NCBI GenBank assembly: GCA_949775045.1
Contig: OX459096.1
Span: 39,962,158-40,026,157, forward strand
DNA length: 64,000 nt
DNA from: Metridium senile
Taxonomy: Eukaryota; Cnidaria; Anthozoa; Actiniaria; Metridiidae
Direction of reading: 5' to 3'
Below, one piece after another: positions 1-11,968 of the stretch. The first letter of the stretch is position 1. The number at the start of each line of letters is the position of its first letter. Made by a program: the position numbers and the translations under genes. Under the pieces are notes generated by a model that worked only from the letters and a program-made list of their open reading frames with translations, did no database searches and was not told where the DNA came from.

Positions 1-179
1 AGAACCTAGAGAAAGTCGAGATACAGCGTGTTTCTAAAAGCGCGATAAGATGCACGTGAATATCGAAGAATTTTCGGGAGCTCTCGAACCAATCCGCAGT
101 GCACCGGATCTTTTATATATATTTATACTAATTTGCTTTAGTGCGGAATCAAATAAGTTTGATTAAAAATTGTGCTTAC

Positions 180-463
180 TTGAGTACTTCATAGATTTCT
201 GGTGTCAAATTAGCAGCCATTAAACTATTGTGTAAACTTAAATCAGGATAATTATCATAAGCTTCAGGACGCACAAAGCTGTGTTTTCGGACCCAATCTG
301 CGGATTCTTTGTGAGTTTCTTTCCAAACTTCATAAATTTCCTTTGATATGTATGCACCGCAAGAAACGACAGTAAGTACAGCAAACATCTTAGGAAAAAG
401 AACTAGTTGTGAGCTAGTTTCCACAAACAAGAGATCGAAATAATTTAGTAACCCGGAGTCCAT
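180..463 (-). CDS. Creatine-kinase-type phosphagen kinase, first coding exon (5' part only)
   Basis: An ATG at 463 opens 94 codons and ends at a GTAAGC donor (exon end 180, two bases into a codon), so the gene continues off the left edge. The last third, with the run YPDLSLHNSLMAANLTPEIY, matches the start of the N-terminal domain of creatine kinases, where a P-D-L-x-x-H-N motif is followed by L-T-P-x-x-Y. Residues about 20-40 form a hydrophobic stretch ahead of a charged region, as in mitochondrial-type creatine kinases with a transit or anchor leader. Family role: reversible phosphate transfer between ATP and a guanidino compound, in mitochondria or cytosol. The catalytic domain lies outside the window, so substrate (creatine, taurocyamine or other) cannot be decided. 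Head-to-head with the SOAT homologue starting at 1445. Confidence 0.82.
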
Positions 464-1444
464 CTACGACTGAACTCATTTTTGGTTTTATGACGTATAA
501 TTGCAATTATGACGTAACAATTTAATTTCTTTCGCAGTTGTGGGTGATAATTAATTATACTCTCAAGGCATGTTTCTGCTTAACTTCGAAGAACGATAGT
601 TAGATTTATTTATTAGGTGTTTTGCGAATAAGAAATTACTGATATTGTTTTTCCCGCCGCAAAATCTAGTATCTAGTGGAAAAAAGCGAAACTGAAAAAA
701 AGACGGAATTTGAAAGAAGATTTATAATGATAGCGCGCGCACCACAGGGAACCCAATGCTGATACACACATTATCTACATATTAAAACGTTTCTCGAAAA
801 TTTTTGATGTTTCTTATCAATTTGATGATTTCATAGCATAGAATTCCGTCAGCCTTAATAATATAACGTGTTAACATAAATTTAGAATATTTTCTTGGTA
901 TTTGCAGACAAGGTCGTTTTGATTTTACAACCGCTGAAACACCCAGGTGTTTCAAATTACCACAAATTACCACAGGAAGAGTACCACTGCTTCACAAAGT
1001 GTATTCAAATGCTGTAAAGCCTATTGTCAAAGAGTATTTGAATCATTGGAGTAAAAAAAAAAACATATTTTGTTCTTATTGGGCCAGTTAATTCGTATGA
1101 ATTCATGTAAAAATTAAAAAAAAAAGTTGCTCGAAATCGGAAAAGTTCCCAATAGTTGCCGAGCCGACTGGGAACGAGGTTGGAGCCGACTTGTGGACAG
1201 TCCTACTTTGCAGTAAACTGTGCAATCTAGATGGAAAATTAGTATTATTTTCCATATACAATTGTATTTGATTGTACCTATTTTAATGTTTAACTTCATA
1301 TAAGTTTATATAAAATCTTAACAAACAGGTTTTACAGTCGTCCGAAATTAATACGCACAATGTACATTATCAGATTATGTTGTAAACCTGGAAGGAAGTG
1401 ATGTCGTCACAAACCGCGTAAAACTGGTAACGAGTCTATCTACA
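464..1444. promoter_or_regulatory. Shared intergenic region between divergent kinase and SOAT genes
   Basis: About 980 bases separate two start codons facing away from each other, so promoters of both genes must lie here or in unseen 5' exons. Two direct TGACGTA sites (491-497 and 510-516), 19 bases apart and just upstream of the kinase ATG, look like CREB/ATF or bZIP sites. No convincing TATA element near either start was recognised. No coding exon was seen. Confidence 0.35.
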
Positions 1445-4400
1445 ATGGCTGACGATGGAAGCGGTTCAACTGTGAGGCGGCGCAATAATTCCGCTTTAAA
1501 TGGAGGTTAGGACTAGATGTTTTATAAACAAGTCAAGAGCGTGTTGGTTTTCATTTTTCTTGTATTTTCAGGTGTTAAAGTGAATCATTTTAATCAAATT
1601 AACGATGCTGTTCGATTGCAAGAGCTTCGACGACGAACTGATGTTAGTAGCTAATCTCGTGACATCCTTTCTCTCCGGGAACCCACTATTAACCATAAGA
1701 TCTCTTTTACAGGAACTTCGTACAAACATCTTGGAACAGATTGATAGCCAGCTAACAGATCTTTTTGACGATGTTATCACAGGATCTGAACAAAATGAAG
1801 ATTTGATCGATGGGTTTAGGTAAATCTTGTTTTGATTAATCAAAGTTCATTCTTATAAAAGACTCTATTCAATCGATTTAACCTTTTTTTGTTGTCGTTT
1901 AATGTAAATTTGTAACAATCACGATACTCAATTATATTTATTATTATAAACAGTACATTTTATTCATTAAAATTCGAGCATTTTATTTTCAAACTTCCTT
2001 TTCTCCAATGAGCCAATATCGTATGATGTGAGAAGGATTTCTGACCTTTAGTGGACTTTGACATAAAGTGATGGAAAACTATTAACTAGCTCCATATGAA
2101 CCTATTTTGGTATCAGCATGTACAGACATAATCTTGTATCTTCTGCCGTAATTCTGTTAACGTTTAAACATTAATACCACCTGGGTTTGATCCCACACAT
2201 GGACGAATGTTTTTATAGGCTTGTGTGTTCTTTGCTTCTCTGTCCGACAACCATTTGGCTCATAATTATACCGTTTATTAATAAAAGTAACAATGTCAAA
2301 CTTAAAGGAAGACAAAAAATAGTTTTTGTGAAGGCTATTTTTTTGTTCTAGTTCATTCATTTGCTTCCCACCCCAGCCCATGAGGAAACTGGTTCCATCT
2401 GATTGCAAAAAAAATATTCTATTTGTTTTATAGGGATAAAAGTAATGGCAGCAAGGTCTTCAAAGCTAGAAATTCTGTTTTAACGTAAGTTTGAGAGAAT
2501 AGTGATAGATTGTGTTTGATTTTAAAAATAATGAAATAGAAAGATGTGAGCAGTTTGAAACTTGATGTTAGATAGCACTCAGGTATTTTCAGAATTACAA
2601 GAGAAGTTTTAAGAAAAACACAACATTTTCTGAAAATAGCAGGGAACAACACTTATTTATGGAACATCTGGGTTTTTTTCCTTTTATGTGTTTTATCCAA
2701 GAGTAAAATCTAATATTCAATTGTCAAGAATGATAAATGATAGCAGTTTACTATTAGACATAGACTGAGTCATATTTTCTCTATGTCTTGTATGATGTCT
2801 CTGTTGGATTGAGTTATCCTAATAATGTCAACCTTTGCTTTTTCAACAGAGAATTGCTTGAAGTAAACCACATCAGAACTATTTACAATATATTTGTTGC
2901 CCTCTTGTTTGTGTTTGTACTGAACACAATTGTCTATGACTACATTGACACTGGGAGGTAAATATCCATCGTATTAGACCAAATTGAAATTTGGCATCCA
3001 ATTTTAATAACATGTTGTTCTTGACTGGCTAGCCTTGTGTTCACGTTGAATGGACTTTTCACATGTTTGCGAGGCTAACCAGTAAAGAACAATATTTATT
3101 AAAATTGTACTCCATATTTCTATTTGGTGTATGACATGATTTATACACACTCTATTATATGCTTCCTATACATTAACATGAATCTTCGTCATTTACCAAC
3201 ACAGTCTATGTAATTCAATAGAGCAATAAAATACCCCAGGTTTAACACTACAACAAAGCTAACAAAGACTACAATAGGTTTGCAATAGACACAGCAGGAA
3301 ACTGTTACCCCATGTGTGGGATAGGTGACTCTAAATCGTAAGATGGAAATTAAGGAATTTTAGATGTACATGTTGGGCCATCTTTCATGAATTAAGTTGA
3401 ATTATAAAGGGCAAAGGCATCACTTAGTCCTTTTAAGTTCTTATCTTGTTTGTTGTTCTTATTATTTTTCAACTGAAAAGGGGGTGACTAGTAACCAAAT
3501 CTACCCCCTCCCTGCTGGATGTGCCTTTGTAGTGATCTTGTTCTTCTAGATGATTCAAAATGTTAAATATATATTCATGCAGCTTTGCATGAAATTGGTA
3601 GACAATACATGAAAGTGAAGATGTCTGGGATGTTCATGACACCATTTTCTGCATTTATTTGATATATACTTAAAGATTTGTCTATGCATGTTTTTCATAA
3701 TATATCAATTGCATATGCTATTCAATCTCAATGTTGCTAAAATTTAAGAAAAAAAGGAAAAGAAAAGAAAAAGAAAAAAATTGAAAAAACATTTTATATA
3801 AGACCCCCCAAAAAAACAATACTAGAAGTTCAATTATGTCTGCAAATTTTAATTTATTTTTTGAAATCTGCATCAATGAATTCCAGACCTCAAAGGTCAA
3901 CCGATAATGGTTCTGAAATCTTGATCTGTGTTCAATAACTGATAATGCTAAATTATGTAATAAAATTTATCTAGAAAGTATTTATAACAATATTTCTATA
4001 ACTAAACTACAATCATGTGCAAAATTGTTGGGACACTTTTTCATGGGTGTTTTTGTTTGCGTTTAAAAATATATGCAAAATCTATCAATTTGATGTGCAA
4101 ACCCCCTTCCCCCCTAAGCAATGTTGATTGGTCTTTCAAATGACAACCGTTTCACATTCCCACAATTCAACATTGAAACAGGGGAGAGGGGGAAACGGAA
4201 AAATGATGTTGAAATATTTTTCATGTTAAAACCAGATAATGTCCCAAGGTATTTTGAACATGATTGTAGCTAGGTTTAGCAAGTTTCTTTTGTTCAAAAA
4301 ATCCATTGCAAGTAATGTTGTGATTTGAGGCTGTTTATGAAATTTACAAAATTTAATTCATTTATGCAAATTTCAAAACAAATGATAAATTTTTTATCAA

Positions 4401-7400
4401 ATTTGATATGATAAACAAGTTCAATCTAACCTAAATAGGAACACGTAGGCTGGTTTGACTGTAAATCCTAACAATTTTTGCTTTTCTTATTTCAGTGTCA
4501 TTCTTGATTTCTCTATCATGTTTTGGGCCTTTGGGAAGCCGTCTTTAGTAATAAACATTTGGCTGGTTTTGAATGTCATGGCATTTCTTGTCTTTCCCAT
4601 CTTTCGATTTTGGCAAGCAAGCAGGATGTCATGGCTAAGGCTTCCTAACTCTGCCTGGCTGGTGTTTTATTTGGGATATATTGGATTATTCATTACATTC
4701 CCTATTCAAGAAATATGCTCACATGAACTTCCGCCAGCCTCGTCCATTATTGTACTGTGTGAACAGGTAATTGGGTTAAGTAATATATATGTCTCTAGTA
4801 CACTTTCAAAAGTTGATATGCCAAGCTTTTGGACGAATTGTCCTTCTTCAGGGTTTTTACAGTTTTACGGTTTTCCTTCCTTACAAAGAGTCAACATCTT
4901 AATGTTGTGTGATATAATTAAATATAAATGTGTGTGAGCTAAAAGCAATTTGTAACAACAGAAACTTCTAATTAATGTATAACAGATTTTTTATCAATTG
5001 TTTGTACTCTTGCAGGTAAGATTGATCCTTAAGGTTCATTCATTTGTAAGATCCAACTGTCCAAAAGTGATTGCTGTACAGAGCCAACAAAGTCCAGGTA
5101 AAAAATTACATTATGATTTATTTAGGTTAAGAATGTTAAGATAGACAAACATTTGACACAACTTTTTGGCACCTGCATTTCATATTTAGTATATTTCATC
5201 ATATTTCATATTTATGTCAACTGGAGAAAGAGAGAGCTAGTTGAAGTTATAATTTATCTGTAGTTGTATGAGAGATTGGTACCCAACTTTTAACACATTT
5301 TTTTTGGTCAAAATTAAAGCTCTCTTTTCATTCAACTAGACGCATAACTGCGTGAACTTGGGATTCTCTTTGATGCTCTAACTATGTTTAATTATAAGTA
5401 CAATATATGAAAATAGACGCCTGCATGATCGCGCACCTTCAGTAGAAATTTGTTTATCTACCTATATCTCATATGAATAATTTGCAGTTTCTTGTAACTT
5501 GTAGATTACCTGTCAAACTGTCACTATATTGAAGTTCATAATCAGTATCATACACATTTTAATATACTTATGGGTAGTTCTGATTGCATGAGAGATGACT
5601 GTCATGCCGATTGTGACAATCGTGTAAATACAACTGATTATCATTACAAGATCATTTGATGAATTAATTTCATTGTTATTATAAATTAAAGAACATAAAC
5701 TCATTGCAATACATTGTTGTAGTTATTTTCTTGCTTGGATCAACATATATAGTGTGTTTTTAGGACCAGGATCCGATTCTTCTCTACATCATAATATAGT
5801 TTACACTAAGTAATGAGAGACGTCGGTCTATTACAAGAAAGGGACGATATACATATACATGGCTTTACAATTGAACCTTATTTGAGAAATAAATGCTTGT
5901 GTCCCAATCCCCTTGAGCTTTGAAGAATAATGCTCGCTTTTGACCTTTGCACAGTTAATATTTATGTGACTTAGAAGACCTGGTTATATTTGAGCGTATT
6001 CTTTGATAAACAAACCGTCTAAGCTTCCTACTCATTGGAGTTTAAACGCCTTTATTAATCGTGTTGGTATTTTACTTGGTTCACGACTTTGATGACAGCG
6101 AAAATGTCTATAATTATAATTATAATAAACAAACCTTGAATAACGAGATCTGGTATTATTTGTAATCTTTATTGTGACTTCTGCATCATTATATATAGTA
6201 CAATCAAACAACTAGTTTTATGTAATATATCACAGTCGAAGAACTTGACTGTTTTGTACCCTAATAAAGTTACTTATATCAAATAGGTAAAACAGAAAAT
6301 ACTTCCTTGAATTAAAAATAATAAAAGGTACTTAGCGTTATTATTATGAAACAAGTGATCATCTTTTGAGAAGGCAGCCTTACTTTGAGTCACATAGTTG
6401 ACTGTAAACACAAGTCGCTAGTCTCTAATCTTCTTTGCTTGAAATCCTTGTTTTTCTTTGGTAAACCTTTGTTCACATTCTGTAGTTGAGCTCCTTGTTG
6501 TTTAAGAGTTTGTTTAAGTTTTAATATTATTCGCTTTTGAATAGATAGGTTGCTTTTTGGATAGATAATTCACGATAAGTTTCACGATAGGCATCTTCAT
6601 AGACAGTTTCACGATAGATTCGCAAGACATCTTTTAGATGTGGCTATACCTCGAATGGTATGTGGATTTGCAAGCGATTTGAGCGTATTTAAAGACATTG
6701 AATCCATAACTTGATTACTGTCCAAGTTGGAAGCAAAATGGACGCCGAAAATAACGTAACTCAGAACTTCGAACATACTGCGTGTGCGCGGCATTTTGGC
6801 GACGAAGAAAAAAAATAAAGCCGAATCCTATACTCGGTATTCCACAGGAATCCCGAGTAATAAGCCATTTGCATGATGATGTCATTTTACTACCAGTACA
6901 TTAGAATGCTTTACAACTTTTCTTTCTTATTCAGATTTGTATTCCCTCTTGAGAATACTAGAACAATTGAACTAATTATTTAACAATAGAAAGAAGGCAA
7001 AGCATTCTTGTACTGGTAGTATATGACATTATAATGCAAATGCATGGACAGGTAACCGGTATTGTCTTGGTGTCCAGATTTTTTTCATTATGTATAAACT
7101 GAGTTTCCTCATATTTGTTTATCCATTAATTGACACTACATTCTGTGTGTAGAACTTTGAGGTCAGGATTTTTGTGGGGTTCCCCTTTGCAGGGCTCAAA
7201 ATAGAAAAACAATTTGGCCTGCCATTGACTTCCAGATAAAGTAACATGAAAGATAAATTGCATGAAAGATGATTTCCAGTAAATTTTGCCTGTAATTGTA
7301 TCATAACCATTTGGCAGTTTATACTTATTTTTGCCTGCCAAACCTTAAATTTGGCTTGGCATTTGGCCATTGGCAGGCAGCTATTTCGAGCCCTGCTTCA

Positions 7401-10400
7401 CAAACAATAATTATGGGAGAGCTGACTATGTCAAAATTATTGAATGCAGTGGTAGGGAGATTGTTATTATTTGTTTCTTATGCCATATTCAACTGGTTAT
7501 TTTTTTTGTATTTAGTTGTTTCTTCACCATCATCAAGCAGTTCAAATGAAAACTTAAATGTTGATGATGAATCAAGGCAACTGCCTGATTTTGGCCAGTA
7601 CTTGTACTTCCTGTTCTGTCCAACACTTGTTTACAGAGACAGCTACCCTATGTAAGTAATCCTGTAAATAATATGCAAATAATAATAGTTAAATATATGA
7701 AGAACAGGTTCCCATTTAAATCTGTACTTTCCCATTTAAATCTGTACTTTCCCATTTAAATCTGTACTTATGCAAATTTTGTTGATGTGTGCTAAACACA
7801 CAGATCAACCAATCAGAGAAGTTCACTTCAGAATTAATATACTCTGATTGGTTGATCTGTGTGTTTAGCACACATCAACACAATTTGCATAAGTACAGAT
7901 TTAAATGGGAAAGTACAGATTTAAATGGGAACCTGTTAGATATACTTTAACACAGACATTGTTGGACATTATGAAAATAATTATTAGACAGTAGTTGTTG
8001 CAATGAGTAACTGTAATACATCGATTTACCCAGTTACTTGAGTAATCACTAATCAGCTGGGTTTTTTTTGCAATGAGTAACTGTGATACATCGATTTACC
8101 CAGTTACTTGAGTAATCACTAATCAGCCGTTTTTTGCAATGAGTAACTGTTGTAATACATCGATTTACCCAGTTATTTGAGTAATCAGTGATACATTGAT
8201 TTACCCAGTTATTTGAGGAATCACTTTTCAGTTTTTGCTGCAGTTGTGAAGTCCACCTAATTAGGGTGAAATAAATAATCTTTTCAGTAATAGGAATATT
8301 TGTTTTGCAGGACACCATGTGTCAGATGGGATTATGTTGTGTCCAACTTTGTTCAAGTGTTCTCATGCATTCTCTACACTTACTTTGTGTTTGCACGATT
8401 TTGTGTTCCTGTGTTCAGAAACACTGGTAAAGAGAATGGTAGCTACAAGTAAGTCCTCCTTATTTTATTTCCTGGACCACTGCTAGTTAGGGACCGGTCA
8501 TTATTTATCCCCTGGGGGGAGGATTTTAGGGGGGATCAGTCAATTTTCAGGAGTACTAAAGGGGGGATCAGTCATAAACTACAGCATCAAAAGGGGGGAT
8601 CACTCAAACAAACAAACAAACAAAGAAAAAACCCTGAAAAACAGCTACGTGTACAATAAAGAACCCTAAACTTCGACAGAAGGAATTATAAAGGACTTGA
8701 ACTATGAAAAAGTGATAAAAAAGTGAACTATGATATTACAGATGGATCTCGAGCTTCAGCGTGCTCATTTTTACGATGTAGCCGAGAATACAACCATATT
8801 GACAACTGAACATAGACTGTAAGTACTGTATCAAAGTAATTAAGGTATCAAAAATATAGGTACTTAGGGGCCAACCATTTAACTTTTGAGGGGGGGGGGG
8901 GGGTGATTTGGTCTGTGCAGGAAATTATTTTAGCTGCTGGCAATTAGGCCCTTTGGGCCGTGCAGGAAATTTATTTTCAAAATCACCCACCACCCCCCAT
9001 CAAAAGTTAAATGGGTGGCCCCTTATCTAGGAGGGGGGGACCTCTGAAGTTATCCGTAGGTAGGAGGGGGGATCACTGCGATGTATATACTGATGAAGGG
9101 GGGATCTGCTAAGTTTCACTGTGTCCGAACTAAAATCCTCCCCCCCAAGGCGATAAATAATGACCGGTCCCTTATCAGGTTATTTTAACACTAACTAATG
9201 ACAATTAATTTCAACTTCTTACTAATACTTGTTTGTTTTGTTTGCTTGCTTGATTCTTTTGTTGTTTTGTTTGTTTGTTTGTTTTGTTTATTTTGTTGGT
9301 TGTTTGGTTGTTTGTTTTGTTTGTTTGTTTGATTCTTTTCTTTGTTTGTTAGATTCTTTTGTTTGTTTGTTTGATTCTTTTGTTTGTTTTGTTTGTTTGT
9401 TTGTTTGTTTGATTCTTTTGTTTGTTTTGTTTGTTTGTTAGATTCTTTTGTTTGTTTGTTAGATTCTTTTGTTTGTTTGTTTGATTCTTTTGTTTGTTTT
9501 GTTTGTTTGTTAGATTCTTTTGTTTGTTTTGTTTGTTTGTTAGATTCTTTTGTTTGTTTAACTTTTTTGTTTGCTTGTTTGTTTGTTTTGTTTGCTTGCT
9601 TTTCTCTCTGTTTGCTCATCATTTTTACTTGCTAACGTTAGTTTTTGTTTTTCAAATTGAAATGAGCAGTCATTGTTTGCTTAGGTGGTTATTGTCTTTG
9701 TATTATAAAGTAATTGTGTTATCTGTTTTCCAGACAGCTGATTCTCTCCGCATTCAGCTGCATGCTACCTGGAACTATGGTTCTGGTCTTGGGTTTCTTT
9801 GCTATTCTACATTCTTGGTTGAATGCCTTTGCTGAAATGACAAGATTTGCTGATAGAATGTTTTACAAGGTGAGGGAATGGTCGGTATATTGGCAGAATA
9901 CCTAGGGTGAGAGCAAAAAGATAAACACAAGGGGGAGGGGAACTTAGAATGACATGTAATTCTCTGTCAACACTGACATTATTATTCATTGACATAGCTA
10001 TAATACATGTATTCATGTAGTAACTTAGTTTTTATTTATTGACTATTTATTCAATTTCACTCTGCTAGAAACATCAAATACAAAAGGAAACAATACCTTG
10101 TTATGATAGTCACTAAATAAGGACTATTTCACAGATAGTTATTGTTTGTAACTACACATTTTAACTCTGCTGAATATTTATCAAAGCTTATTCAGCCTCT
10201 TATTTCAAAATCATGTGATCTTGACCCTCTACCTGGTATGGTTATGAAAAACTGTTTTGATCTCTTGCTCCCTACTATTACCAAGATCGTCAATTTATCG
10301 TTGAGTACTGCAACGGTCCCATCAAGTATGAAAGAAGCATTGATTAAACCTATACTAAAAAAGCAATCTTTGTCTCCTGAAGAATTTGCCAACTTTAGAC

Positions 10401-11899
10401 CTATTTCAAACTTGAAATTTATTTCTAAAGTTATTGAAAAAGTTGTTGCTACTCAACTAGTAGAGCACCTTGATTGTAACAGTCTTCATGAAAAATTCCA
10501 ATCAGCGTACAAGACATATCATAGTGTTGAAACGGCATTGTTAAGGGTACACAATGATATTCTGCATGCCATGGACAACCAATGCTCTGTTGTCCTTATA
10601 CTTCTTGACCTTTCAGCGGCCTTTGATACTGTTAGTCATCAAATTCTTCTTCGTAGGTTATCTGCTACTTATGGTATAAGTGGAAAAGCATTCAAATGGT
10701 TCAAGTCATATTTAACTAACAGGACTTTTCGTGTTAAAGTCCAGAATGGTATTTCAGAATCCTGTTCTTTTGACTGTGGTGTCCCACAAGGCTCAATCTT
10801 AGGGCCAATTCTTTTTCTTCTATATACTAGACCTATTGGGGATATTGTTCGTCAGCATAACTTGAAATTCCATCTTAATGCTGATGATACTCAAATTTAT
10901 ATCACGTTTTCAACATCATCGGTATCTGAAGCTGAGTCCGCTAAACTTGCAGTTGAAGCATGTGTATATGATATAAACAGGTGGATGACTAACAATATGC
11001 TTAAACTTAACAGTGATAAAACAGAAATTCTTGTTCTTAGTAGTATTCATAGTCCAAGGCCTTCCATCAGTACTTCAAATATATCAGGCTTTGATATCCC
11101 TCCTTCCACTGCAGCTCGGAATATTGGCGTTATTTTTGATGATAAACTATCTCTTGACGATCATATATCATCTGTCTGTAAATCATGCTTTTTTCATATA
11201 CACAATATATGGAAAATTCGTAAATACCTTAGTCAAAGTGCATGTGAGACCCTTGTCCACGCCTTTATCTCCTCAAAGTTGGATTTCTGTAACTCTATTT
11301 TATATGGACTTCCAAAGACTTCCACACGAATGCTACAACATGTGCAAAATGCAGCAGCAAGAATGGTAACTTATACACGTAAACAAGAACATATAACTCC
11401 CGTCCTCTTTAATCTTCATTGGTTGCCCATACAGCAACGTATTGAATTCAAGATCCTTCTCTTAACATTTAAAATCTTACATGGAGCTGCACCTTCTTAT
11501 CTCTCTGACTTAATAAGTCGCTATGTCCCTTCTCGTTCCCTAAGATCCTCCTCTTCAAACTTACTTGCTAAACAGAGCTATAATCTTAAAACTTATGGCA
11601 TGAGAACTTTTTCCTTTGCTTCTCCTGAACTATGGAATTCTCTACCTCTTGACACTAGATCCTGTGACTCCTTTTCTCTTTTTAAACGTAACTTAAAGAC
11701 ATGGCTTTTTAAGAAAGCATTTGATACTGTTTAATTTTTCATTCCATATTTTAACCATATATTTTTACTAAAATTTTTTAATCCACTGATGTTTTACAAC
11801 TTCTTTTAATATATTATATAAAATATATGCTTTTTATTATATCATGAAAATGTAAAGCGTTGTTGAATCTTCGGAATAATTGACGCTATATAAATTATA

Positions 11900-11968
<69 letters not shown>

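Noticed and set aside
1605..1712. Open frame upstream of SOAT exon 3 (MLFDCKSF...)
   Set aside because: Splicing out 1643-1712 gives a better N-terminus joined to the ATG at 1445; kept only as an alternative start.
9191..9635. Lys/Gln/Asn/Thr-rich and Cys/Phe/Leu-rich open frames
   Set aside because: Products of the TTTG microsatellite on the two strands.
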